This document shows, piece after piece, positions 1 to 10,820 of a stretch of 64,000 nucleotides of DNA. Source of the DNA: Gordionus sp. m RMFG-2023 (Eukaryota > Nematomorpha > Gordioida > Chordodea > Parachordodidae); the NCBI RefSeq assembly GCF_954871325.1, contig NC_088776.1:20990608-21054607 (forward strand), written 5' to 3'. Below the pieces are notes generated by a model, which was not told where the DNA came from, did no database searches, and saw only the letters and a list, made by a program, of their open reading frames with translations. Numbering within the stretch: the stretch's first letter is position 1; every line of letters begins with the position of its first letter. The translations under genes and the position numbers were made by a program.

Positions 1-1258
1 ATTAAATTTTCACTATGTCAGCTTGCAATCAAATTTTGTGTTAAAAATAGAATATCAATATCACTCACTAAATATTAATTTAGCATTAACAGTTGAAGCT
101 TAATTGACGATTATTATTTAAATTATTATATAACCCTAATATAATCATTTATTAATTGAAAACTAAAAAATTTAATATTGTAATTAGCCGAGTTGAAAAT
201 GACAAATCAACTGTATATTTATTCTTTAATTTTATTATCATGCCTATTCCTAAAAATATTTTCAAGGTCCAAATAAGTATAAGAGGTTTCTTTATAAAAA
301 GTAAGTAATTAGATATATAGTTTATAATGCTCTATTATATAAAGTTGTTTATAAAATATTAGATAAAATGCCACTTATATAGAGGTATTTGACAGTTATA
401 TAATATATTACAGTTAATATTATAATGAATTTTATATAAATGCTTTTGATAATAAATATAGTAACAATTTGCATTTAAGTACTTAACGGCATCTATTTAG
501 TTATTTAGTTATAAATAATTTTAAAAATTAAACATTTTATTATTCATCTTACAATAGATGTAATGAATTTGATATCTTTTCTTCTCTTTTTTACGTGTTT
601 TTAGGAAAGCTATTTTTTTCTTTTTCGAAAAACTGTTTTGAGTTAAATTTTTATATATTATTGATATAAACTACTATTATTTTAAGATATAATATACCAA
701 CTAGAGGTGGTACGACAATATATAAAATCTTAATTGTTTCATCATATTATTCTGGTCCTTATTTTAAAGTTAGAAAATATTTCATTTCTAACCCTTCAAT
801 ACTTCGGTGAGAAAAATGACGTTAGTATTCGATAGACCCCAATTTCAAATGTATATATCTATAGTTATATACATTATTTTTATTTGATATTTGGATGTAA
901 GATAGATCTAACCTTAAGCTTGATAAAATATTTAAATATTTTTATTTCTTAAGCCTAGATTAAAGATATGAGGATAATTATAATTTGTGCCAAAAATTTT
1001 TAAAAAAAGCTTACTTTTTTAAAATTTTAAATATAAAATTAAAAAAATAACTTATCCATCATATAATCATGATAATTCATAATATGGATCTTTATTCTTC
1101 AACATAAAAAAAAAATTACATTAATACATTCTAATATATAAAAAATATAGAACATTGAAATATGCTAAATTTGACATGCAAAACATTTATTACATAAAAT
1201 ATTAATGTGTTCTAAACATAAATTTATTTTACATATTTGACAAAAATATTTTGTTTTT

Positions 1259-1620
1259 TTATAAGGAGTATAGTTTTATGCCATATTTTGATGGTTTATT
1301 TGGCATGTATTGCCTGAATGGGCATTTACCATGAAATGCTGGAAGCATTTCATCTAGGGTTGCATATTCTGATATTGTATAAGATCTGTAGCAGTTATCA
1401 TCAAATTCTTGGGAAATATTTCTAATGTGAGTTGCTTTGTCTACCATCTTTCTCTCTTCTCTTATTAATACGTCATCAAATCTTATTGTATGAATTAGAA
1501 TTCTGAATCTTTTGAGTGTCATTGTTGCTCAAAATATCTCAATTTCAAACCAATCTGATTTCCATAATTGAGTCACCTTATGATAAATAATTCCATATTT
1601 ACCTAAATAATATTTAAGTT
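1259..1620 (-). pseudogene. piggyBac-type transposase fragment
   Basis: On the - strand the frame from 1522 reads LKRFRILIHTIRFDD, then REERKMVDKATHIR, YATLDEMLPAFHGKCPFRQY and MPNKPSKYGIKL. This is the piggyBac DDD-transposase core around the first catalytic Asp (the D of LDEM). A further piece reading LWKSDWFEIEIF lies just upstream (to about 1620) with stops between. The rest of the transposase, with the other two catalytic Asp residues, is absent. piggyBac elements cut and paste at TTAA; no ends were assigned to this copy. Confidence 0.85.
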
Positions 1621-1828
1621 TATTGTCTGGTATATGATAAAAATAATCTGAGTGAGCCAGATGGTAAAATAAGAATAAAATAACTCCACCAAAAAAAAAT
1701 GTTTAAGTTTTCTTTTTCATATTTCTCAATCAAAATAAAAGATATTTAAATTTTGTTTTAATTAATTTTATAATATAGTAGTATATATTTATAATTTAAA
1801 AAAAAATTCCTTAAAAATTACAAATGTA

Positions 1829-2029
1829 CTCTGGTGGGGTCTCACAAACCCCAATCCAGTCACAAAATGCTTATATCTTAAAAACTACTCAACCGAAATA
1901 TATGAAATTTGGAATATAGATTTTAAGATATATTTGATGAAGCTACTGAAGAATCCAGATCATAATATTTAACCATTTTTATGTTTTATCATTTCTAGCA
2001 GGCCTGGTGTTTGATATACCCCACCAGAG
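1829..2029. mobile_element. TA-flanked MITE
   Basis: The ends CTCTGGTGGGGT at 1829 and its complement at 2018-2029 form an inverted repeat of about 12 bases, and a TA dinucleotide lies at each outer side (1827-1828, 2030-2031). Size and target fit a small non-autonomous Tc1/mariner-like element. It has no coding capacity and seems to sit inside the - strand hAT-like repeat. Confidence 0.6.
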
Positions 2030-3154
2030 TATTGAAGGGATAATATGGCATCCTTGCCGTGTAAATAACTCCAGGCTTCAATATATTTGCATAATTATTT
2101 CTTCCAAATATTTTTAGAGTTTTTATTTTATCAATTTATCCAACATATTAAATTCTGATATTAGTTTACATCGTGAGCGTCATGGCTATTACTGCAAATT
2201 AATCAGCTATTATTTGTGTTGCGATGTAATTTAAGATAGATTACTACAGCTGCTGAGAGCATATGATAGCATATTTTAGATAAATAATGGTCAATGTGCA
2301 GTCGTTTATATATCATTTAAAATGGAAGATAATCTTTTAGAAATTTAATATCTCACAATAATTTTCTCGATTATTTATATAGCTTTCATCATGCCATCTA
2401 AAAGGATTCTCCAACCACCATATAGTTTTATGATTTGGATTGCTCGTTTATACTCTCTTCAAGAATTGTTGATTTGGTTTAGGCCTAGAAATTTTTCCTT
2501 ATTAGTCCATTCTATAAAACATTGTCTAAAATGGTGTTGATTGATTATATATTTAAATAAATTTAAATTTGAATAGTTAATTTTAGTTTTATTTGAATAT
2601 TGTTTATTTTTAAAATATATTAAAGTTGATTGTTTAATATGTTCAATTAACTTTTTATATATATATATACTATGTTTTTAGATATAAAGAAATAATAATA
2701 AAATTTGATTTAAAAAAAGAATTAATTTAAATAGTTTCTTAAATCTAAAACACTTTCTTTTATGGTGCCCCGGTTACGGTGGTACGTTTTTCGTTTTAAA
2801 TTAAAGTTAAATGATAAAAGTTTTAAAAAAAAATTAAAAAATATCCTTACCTTGAATTCTTTAGTAAAAATAAAAAGAAAACGAATTAATTATCAAATTC
2901 GTCGTTCGATATTGGAGATGATAAAAGGACATATAAAATTTTTTTGACTTTTCTTTTCGATAGTCAAAATTTTATCCAAATTTACAAAATTATAAAAGGT
3001 AAAAAAATTTTATTTAGAATAAATATAACTTGTTAACTTCTTGTTTCTTTTATGGCGCCCTGTTATGTTTTTGTAAAAAAAAAAAGAATAAAATATAGAA
3101 AATTTGCCTAAAATTAAAATAAAAAAGTATAAATTAAATTAAATTTGAAATTGA

Positions 3155-3575
3155 TGACTACCTTATTTATTGATTTGACTACCTATTGTGACGATTGCTT
3201 AATCCATTGAGATGACTCTATTTATATGACTACCTATTGTGACGATTGCTTAACCTATGGAGACTGCGTAACCGAGACTGCTTAACCTATGGAGATGACT
3301 ACCTATTATGACTACCTTATCTATTGTGACTACCTAATCTACTGAGATGACTAACCTATGGAGACTGCGTAACCTATGGAGACTGCTTAACCTATGGAGA
3401 TGACTACCTATTATGACTACCTTATCTATTGTGACTACCTAATCTACTATGACTATCTAACCTATGGAGACTGCTTAACCTATGGAGATGACTACCTATT
3501 ATGACTACCTTATTTATTGTGACTGCCTAATCTATTGATATGACCAATGCCTAATCTATGGAGATGTTAGCACGT
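3155..3575. repeat. Minisatellite inside the short LTR element
   Basis: Interleaved units such as GACTACCTATTATGACTACC, CTTAACCTATGGAGA and TATTGTGACTACCTAATC recur across about 420 bases with small variations. The array is markedly less AT-rich than its surroundings. No open frame runs through it. Confidence 0.8.
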
Positions 3576-3959
3576 TCTTTCATGCAAAAAGCTTCTTTCT
3601 TCATGGTGTCCCGGCTCTGGATGTTGGACTGGAATATGATAACCAGCACCTAACCTAATGTGACAACCTAGGAAGAACTGATATGGAAGTTGAACGATAG
3701 GTTATGAATTCTATTTTGTGAGACCAATGATATTAAAGTGTAATTAAAACATATGAATTAAAAGGGATTGATTTAAATAACCCTTATAAGTAATACTTAA
3801 TATGATAAAAATGTTTTTGAAATAAAGCTTTTGAAGACAAAAGGTTATGTAAAAATTAAACATCATTATTTTAGAAAAATATTGTGTGAAATTTAAATTT
3901 TTTTTAAGAGAGGGAAATGTGCATAATATTTGCATATTTTAACCTCGGAGATTGAAAAT

Positions 3960-4275
3960 AAATAAAAATAAATTAAGTATTAAAACGCTACTAATTAAAT
4001 ATGGAAACGCTAAAAAATGTAAAACGCTAAAAATATAAAACGCATAAAACGCTAAAAGTATAAAACGCTATGATTAACTTAACACCTAAAAAATAATATA
4101 ATAATTTATCATTCCTTATTCTGGATTAAAATTTTATTCCTTATTCCATAAATTATCATTCCTTATTACATATTGTTCCGAAATTCAAAATTTTATTTGT
4201 GCATATTATTCATATATTTGATTTGATCAACTATTCCAAATTACATATTCCGACTTATTCCAAATTCCAATATTC
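3960..4275. repeat. Short tandem words in the LTR element interior
   Basis: The word AAAACGCTAAAA recurs about seven times at 3980-4070, and ATTCCTTATTCC-like words recur at 4110-4270. The region from 4310 to 4500 repeats TTTTATCAAACCTACG twice. No gene is visible. Confidence 0.6.
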
Positions 4276-5179
4276 GACTGGATTAATTATGAAACATGAT
4301 AATAACAATTTTGAGAAATGTGAACAACATACGATAAGGATATCAAGCCAACGATAACGTTCAACGATTTTATCAAACCTACGCGATTGATTCAAGCCTA
4401 CAAAAAACGTACAAACTCACGCAACTCTAATAAACGATTTTATCAAACCTACGTGATAGAATCAAGCCTACGAAAACATTTGAGACTTATGCGCTAACCA
4501 AGATAAAACCGAGTACAATCGAAACGGAAAAAAACTTCTGGGACAACAAGCTCTCGATGACTGCTGAGAAGAAGCTTCGTTATTTATAGAAGAGGGGGAA
4601 TGTTGATTGATTATATATTTAAATAAATTTAAATTTGAATAGTTAATTTTAGTTTTATTTGAATATTGTTTATTTTTAAAATATATTAAAGTTGATTGTT
4701 TAATATGTTCAATTAACTTTTTATATATATATATACTATGTTTTTAGATATAAAGAAATAATAATAAAATTTGATTTAAAAAAAGAATTAATTTAAATAG
4801 TTTCGTAAATTAAAATACTTTCTTTTAAATGGTAACAGAGAGTTATATGAGTTTGATAACCTTTTGTCAATGTAAGTTGCTAAGAATTATATTATTGCAT
4901 TATTTGGTTTTTAAAAACTATTATCAATTGAGGCATATGTATGAATTAATAAAAAAAATTTATCACTTGTAATTCTTTAGACGCAAATTTTTTTATATCA
5001 GCAATCGAAAATATTTTATACTGTAATATATAGATTTTGTATTAAAAAATATTATTTTTAGAAATGTCTTGTATTGTTTTAATTATTTATATGCCAGTTT
5101 ATTTTGTATGCATAATATAATAAATGACAAAATATGAAATTCAGAATAATTGTTCAGAGTTAACAAATTTAAAAAAAGT

Positions 5180-5310
5180 ATAATATATAAAGATAAAACC
5201 CGGCCGAAGACCGGGCAAAAGCGGGTCTTCGGCCCACAAATTGACGCCCCCCATAATATTTTTCTTAGTGGAGCCCCCTGAGATTGTAAAGGCTAGCGAC
5301 GCCCCTGTTA
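5180..5310 (-). repeat. Terminal block of repeat X, copy 1
   Basis: This GC-rich patch holds the inverted words CCCGGCCGAAGACCGGGC and GGGTCTTCGGCCC, then CTGAGATTGTAAAGGCTAGCGACGCCCCTG. The same terminal block appears at 61724-61815 in the other orientation and again, decayed, at 63293-63331. Confidence 0.65.
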
Positions 5311-5740
5311 TGAATTACTAAATAGGTCAATTAAGATATGGTTATAATGATTATATATATATATTTATATGTTTAATTAGGTGAGGTTGACTATCTAATA
5401 CCCAGAGCATCAATTATAATCATAATTTTCGCTATCAATTCCATATGATTCACAACCTTGTGAATTATATATTAAAGATTGATAGTTTAGTAGTCAAAAC
5501 CGTTTAATTGCATATCGCTTAAGTGCAAACACTTTTGAATGCAAAAATACCCCGCGATTTTTAAAAAATTTACTATGGCATGGTGTTAAATTGCATTTAT
5601 AATTGCGAATCGGTTAATTGCAAAATATCGGTTAATTGCGACTTCCAGGTCCCATTTATATGACAATAAAGTTAATTTAATCGGATAAGTGAAAAAATAA
5701 ATTTTTTTTATCGAAATAAATTATTCGTGATTTTTTTTTT
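5310..5740. other. Non-coding; AATTGC-rich repeat ends
   Basis: No gene is visible. Words of the type ATCGGTTAATTGC recur at 5490-5650 and again, partly inverted, at 9990-10085. They resemble termini of a pogo/Tc1-type MITE but no full element was delimited. Confidence 0.35.
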
Positions 5741-5769
5741 ACACGGACTGCACCTTTATTTCTACCAAA

Positions 5770-7832
5770 AGTAACTAGTTACTTTTAAAAATATGTATGT
5801 AAAAATCTAAATAATATATTTAAATAATTCATTTTATTTTTAATATGTTGTGAGAAATTTATCTTAAATTAAATTAATTTTTTTAAATTGTGTAAATGTG
5901 AATTAATAGATTTTCATTTCCTTCGGAATAAATAAACCTATTTTTTAATATTGAAGGATTTCAAAAATACCATGCATGCAACATCTACTAAAATATTTCC
6001 AATCGGATTAGTTGATTATGATAATGAAAACGATGAGGTACATAATAATAATAAATGTACAAGGATATGTCTTAAGTAAATTAATTTGATACAATTTTTT
6101 GATACTAGTATCTTTATATGGAACAAAAATCTGTTGAAATGAAGAAGTGTTGTATGTAAATTTAGATGATTGGTCAAGAGATGATTCTTAATTCTGGACC
6201 AAACTTTTACCTGGAAGTGACCAATATAACCTAATAAATCTTATTGATTTAAATAGAACAAACTATGTAGCAATATCAAATCTATATTAAGTTAGTTGAA
6301 AATAAGTTAAGTTTCCCTTTTTTCTCCCATCTAAACCTAAGCTTTATAAATAACTCAATTCCTTATGTATTATTTTTTTCCTTAATCACCTTATTTATCT
6401 CACATTGAAATTCTACTTGGAAGTGACCAATTTAACCTGATAGATCCTATTATTAAACAGAAATTATAACAACTAATTATAGGTTACATTAATTCATTGT
6501 AAGAATAAACTACAAGTGTTTTCTCCACTATGTTTAGCAATAATCTCTCTAGGCATTTCAATTAAAATATGTTGATAAAAACCTAAGTATATTTCAACTA
6601 GAAATTATATTAATTAAAAGGTAATCCAAAATAATCATTAAAGGCTACTAAGGTCTATTGTAAATATCAATCATTTTATAATAAATAAATAAACATTTAT
6701 TAATTTTTACTAACACCCTAGTCTAAAATCTTTTAGCATAGAGAAACTTTTTCTAATTTATCCTTAGTTAAATTTAATATTAAATATATTTTTAGATTTT
6801 AAGTACCTAGAAATCAGGATAATTATATCAATTTGGTTTAAAATTTGTAACCACATCATACTTTTTGTAACTTAATAATATAAATTTGTAATTTATATTC
6901 TCTTATCTCATTAAATTTAAAAAATTTTTGGTCTAAAAAACATTTTTCTTAGTGCCTATAATAAAACATTGGATGAAACATTACACTTAAATTTTCCAAT
7001 TTTTTTTTTACTATTGGTCTCTTTAGCTATTCTTCATCCACTATTTAAAACTGATTGGCCTTAGATAAGGCAAAAAAAGAATAGATCAAAAAAAATGGAA
7101 ATTTTAAATTTAATACCTCGCGGTGAATCTAACACAAATGGCTCATGTTCGCAACAAACATCATTAGATGTAGTTGGATTTTTTGATTTAAAGCGTCAAA
7201 ATATTATTGATAATGATGAATTTATTGAAAATTTTATTAAATCCAATAACAGCACATTATCTTTATATGACGATTTTCCAGATTTAAAAATACTCTTTAT
7301 TAAATATAATGTTGTTATTACATCAAGTGCTCCTGTAGAGCGTTTATTCAGTCTAGGGAAGCTCATCTTGGAGAGAAACGAGCGCGTCTCCTAGATAAAA
7401 TTTTGAAATCCAATTGTTGTTAAAAGCAAATAAACATTTATTAAACTCAAATTTTTATGAAAAATAAATATGTTTTTTTTTTCAATGCAAATATTTAGGA
7501 TATTTTTATTCGATGTAAATATAAATATTCTATTATCCGATATTTTTTTCGGTTTACTTATTTTTTTATATAAATAAATTGTATATTTTTTTTAAACAAA
7601 TGATTATAATTTGTATATCATAATTTTTTTATATTAAATAAATTCATTCAGTAAATAAATGCGTTATATGAATGATGTATAAAGTAACTTATAATGTAAC
7701 TAGTTACTTTTGAAAAATAACTGTAACTAATAACTAGTCAAATGTAACTAGTAATTGTAACTAGTTATATTTTTGCCAATGTAACTAGTAACTGTAACTA
7801 GTTATGTTTCAAAAGTAACTTTAACAACACTA
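5770..7832 (+). mobile_element. hAT-A element, copy 1, decayed
   Basis: The right end, at 7690-7832, has repeated subterminal GTAACTAGTTAC words and ends AACTTTAACAACACTA, a hAT-like terminus (TAGTGTTGTTAAAGTT on the other strand). A matching AGTAACTAGTTACTTTT near 5770 suggests the left end. The only clear coding piece is the transposase C-terminus at 7095-7394. A deleted sister copy lies at 54860-55398. Confidence 0.6.
7095..7394 (+). pseudogene. hAT transposase C-terminal dimerisation region
   Basis: The frame encodes a hAT C-terminus with the diagnostic motif SSAPVERLFSLGKLIL near residues 77-92, preceded by FIKYNVVIT. The usual following block (KRNRLSD...LLLLKAN) continues in another frame to about 7440, so the gene is frameshifted. 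The BED finger and catalytic domain are not recognisable upstream. The first in-frame ATG at 7095 is not a natural start. Confidence 0.8.
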
Positions 7833-7839
7833 CAAAAAT

Positions 7840-8150
7840 GGTAATTTTATTATATATTATAATCATATTTAAATTATTTTTAGAGTAAAACATCATTCCA
7901 AACATTAAGCCTCAAATCAAACCATTTAATTACAAAAAATCAGGCTCTTAATGGTTATATACTTTTCTTGAATATGCTCATGGTCATTTAATGGACCAAG
8001 ATTCACTAAGAAAGCTATAAAATATAGTAGGAAAAGAATTATTTACTCCAGAGTCTAACCAAACTCTTATCACAAAATATTTTTATTAAATCTTGCATTA
8101 TTTTATAATTGTGATGCATGTATAATAAAATAAGTTCAAATAAAATATTA
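7840..8150. other. Non-coding AT-rich spacer
   Basis: No gene, RNA or ordered repeat is visible between the hAT-A right end and the TTAA-flanked MITE. Confidence 0.5.
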
Positions 8151-8156
8151 TGTTAA

Positions 8157-8968
8157 CATATACCTACAAAAATACAAATCGAATAATTCATTATTCGTAT
8201 GAATAATAAAATGATTATTGATTCGATTCGATTCAATTCGAAAATTTTATTTAACCATAAATTAAAAATATAGAATATTAAATTTATTTTGTAAAATTTA
8301 ACTATGTATAAAAGACAAACAAATTTTATTAGTAAGATAATATAGAAGCATATATATATATAGTATTTTTATATATAATATAGTAAAATCAATATAATAT
8401 TCATATCATGTAGAAGACAAATATACCAACAACAAATTTTTTAAACAAAAAGTTTTTGCTAAAAGTAAAATTTATGATTTCTCCATTATCAAACGACAGA
8501 GAAATATCTGGTTCGCCCGTCATTCTTGACGGGATGGCTACTAGTTTATTATAATTGTATATGTGTTATAAATTGCATATAACACATAAATATTTTCTTC
8601 ATCCATCATAAAACAATTTTCGGAAGTTAATTTTATATTATGAAGTTATTCCAATAAAAACAGCTGTTAACAACAATTTTTGAAATATAAAATGTTTCTT
8701 CATTATTCCACTAGAAAATTTTATTAAATAGGAATAATTGCAAATAATTCCTACTAATAATATATGATTATTTTTCAATATTATTATTTTAATTGGATAA
8801 TCTCGAATAATTCGATCGAATAATAGATAAAAAATTATTTGACGAATATTATATTTTCCTTATTCGAATTCGATTCGAATTTTAGAATCGAATAATTGTG
8901 TTATTCGTATTCGTAAAATACGAATCGAGTCGAATATCGAATAACAAATAATTCGTTATAGGTATATG
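8157..8968. mobile_element. TTAA-flanked MITE with ATTCGATTCG subterminal words
   Basis: A perfect 10-base inverted repeat, CATATACCTA at 8157-8166 and TAGGTATATG at 8959-8968, is flanked on both sides by TTAA. Subterminal regions carry many ATTCGATTCGAAT words on both sides (8165-8245, 8800-8945). A TTAA target fits piggyBac- or Kolobok-driven MITEs; which one is not decidable. A Helitron-like 3' end lies inside at 8523-8551. Confidence 0.7.
8523..8551 (+). mobile_element. Helitron-like 3' end
   Basis: The palindrome CCCGTCATTCTTGACGGG is followed after four bases by CTACTAG and then T. A hairpin just before a CTAG terminus inserted next to T is the classical Helitron 3' end. Related ends occur at 10228, 14623 and 18385. 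The 5' end was not found. Confidence 0.5.
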
Positions 8969-8972
8969 TTAA

Positions 8973-9985
8973 GAAAGCATTAATTAATAAACTTTCATTC
9001 CAGCATGGCCTGTTAATACATTTACATTTATAATAATAGAATTCATAAGTTTATTTTAAAAAGATTAGTTAATATAGAAGGCAATTAAAGTTCTGAAATG
9101 GTGAAGGGAATCTAGAGATCTTATAATTTAATTTTACTAAAATAAATATAATTTTAAGTTTGGGACAGAACAATTAGAATTGAAAAAATGTGCTATTGTT
9201 TGAGCTTAAAAAAATTAGGATAGATTGGCTTTTTTTAATTAACATATGATATAATTCAAAATTTATTACAAATCTGTCTTTATTTTATTGCCATATATAA
9301 ATATACAATTAATTGGTATAAATTTGTAACTATATATATGAAATCAAATATTTATATTTTTCTAATTGAATAATTTTTTGTGAATTTGAATTGCTTGTAG
9401 AAGTGTTTCCCAATTATAAGCATGGGTTGTCATATGAAGCTTTCTTGGGTATCATTGAAATCTTTAAAAAAAAACATGTTATAATTTCACTTGTTTTCCA
9501 TAGATTATAAAGTACATTATTTTCTTAATCAATCTAATAAGTTTCTAATTTATATTATTTTAATTTTATTTCAAATATTATCATAAATAAAATTAAAGTA
9601 AATCTTATGCATTCAATAAAGTAAGTTAAGAAAAATTATTACCTTGTCTAACTACTATATTATTGTTGTTCTACCTATTATTAGAATTATTTCTTAAAAA
9701 ATGGAAAAATTAAAATATATTTTTAATTGAAAATGAATTGTTGATAAAATGTTATTTATAAATATTACGTGGGAAAAATCAAATTCATATGTTAACATAC
9801 TAGATAAATTTTAAAATTTATTTTTTTTATTCGTTTTATAACTATTTAAATTTAAATATAGAGTTGATATATTAACTAAAAATTGTATTTTTTAGAAATG
9901 ATGGTTTATATGCTTAAAATATATATAGATTATATAGATGATAAATATTTTTATAAAAAACACAAACTAATTTTTAATAAATAAA
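8973..9985. other. Non-coding AT-rich stretch
   Basis: I see no gene or repeat structure here beyond generic A+T richness. Confidence 0.5.
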
Positions 9986-10224
9986 TTATTGATTCTTAAT
10001 CGTATAATTGCGAAAAATCGGATAATTGCGAAATTTTTAAATAATTTGGTCCCAAGCTTTCGCAATTAAACGGTTAGTTTAAATGTCAGGATAACATTGG
10101 TTAAAGATATTGTAAAACTAATTATTTGGTGATCTTAACGTCGCAATAACATGTCTTAAAAACATGATACCATTATGACAATCGGGAAATTATAATATGG
10201 ATATATAAGTCTTTATTTTTAGTA

Positions 10225-10490
10225 TAAAGTCCGTCAAAAATGACGGGGAATGAGATTTTTATTCGTTTTTTTACGATAGATGTCATACCAGGTCCAAGCT
10301 CACAATATTTGGAAAAAAATTCCAAGCATCCAAGACCTTATAATTTTTAAAAAAATTTTCAAGCCCAGCTCAACCCCTAATAATTTGTAAAATATATTCC
10401 CAAGTCAGGTGCTAGACAATATTAATTTTGAGGTTCCAAGCCCAGTCTTACCCATTATAATTTTGAAAATTATTTCCCACCTAAAAAAAA
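10225..10490 (-). mobile_element. Long-inverted-repeat element, solo terminal fragment
   Basis: From the hairpin word CCGTCAAAAATGACGG at 10232 this matches, base for base over about 250 bases with few differences, the complement of 18100-18385 and, more loosely, 14623-15000. It is one arm of the element described at 14623-18385. Confidence 0.65.
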
Positions 10491-10511
10491 TACTATTTAA
10501 AAATAAATTAA

Positions 10512-10820
10512 GACTGTTGGTATTTTATTGAATAAATGTTTAAAATATTAATGATAATATGAATAATTTGTAATATTTTGTAAATAAGATATATTTAATG
10601 TATTACTTTGACATCCAATACTTGCATGAATATTGTAATATAATTGTTATAATAAAAATATTATAAACATTTATAATTATTTTCACTAATAGCAGCAATA
10701 TTTTTTTGACTGTTGGTGAGTAAATCATATATCTATATAAAATATTAATAATTTGTAATATTTGTAAATAGATATATTTAATGTATTATTTTGACATCCA
10801 ATACTTGCATAGGTTGTAAA
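10512..10820. repeat. Tandem duplication of about 195 bases
   Basis: GACTGTTGGT at 10512 and 10707 each begin a unit that later contains the words GTAAATA(A)GATATATTTAATG and TTGACATCCAATACTTGCAT (10590-10628, 10770-10812). The second unit abuts the presumed LTR start of the Ty3-like element. Confidence 0.65.

Larger units (their letters stand above)
2535..4827 (+). mobile_element. Short LTR retroelement, looks whole, non-autonomous
   Basis: Near-identical LTRs lie at 2535-2762 and 4601-4827 (TG...TA). A tRNA primer-binding-like TGGTGCCCCGG starts at 2763, and a purine tract AGAAGAGGGGGAA ends at 4600. The element is flanked by a perfect 5-base target duplication AATGG (2530-2534 and 4828-4832). 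Only a few differences separate the LTRs, so the insertion looks recent. No pol-like coding region is visible, so it would need enzymes from another element. The interior holds a minisatellite and short repeats. It sits inside repeat X. Confidence 0.85.
2043..5308 (-). mobile_element. hAT-like repeat X, copy 1, split by an LTR element
   Basis: Read on the - strand from 5308 (CAGGGGCGTCGCTAGCC...) this matches the + strand from 61724 to about 62700. The match runs 5308-4828, jumps over the LTR element at 2535-4827, resumes at 2534 and continues to about 2043. Shared words include ACAATACAAGACATTT, TTTTATAGAATGGACT and TCGAGA(A/G)AATTATTGTGA. The CAGGGGC end fits hAT termini. A stretch near 2290-2430 (-) can be read as TIWWLENPFRWHDES, a possible protein remnant that I do not recognise. 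The distal end towards 1 was not found. Confidence 0.65.

Noticed and set aside
2762-2947. 61-residue open frame on the + strand
   Set aside because: It begins exactly at the LTR/primer-binding junction of the short LTR element, is Lys/Leu-biased, and resembles no protein.
3155-3575. Possible CRISPR-like array
   Set aside because: The repeated words are interleaved and variable with no constant repeat-spacer spacing, they lie in an LTR element, and the window is eukaryotic.
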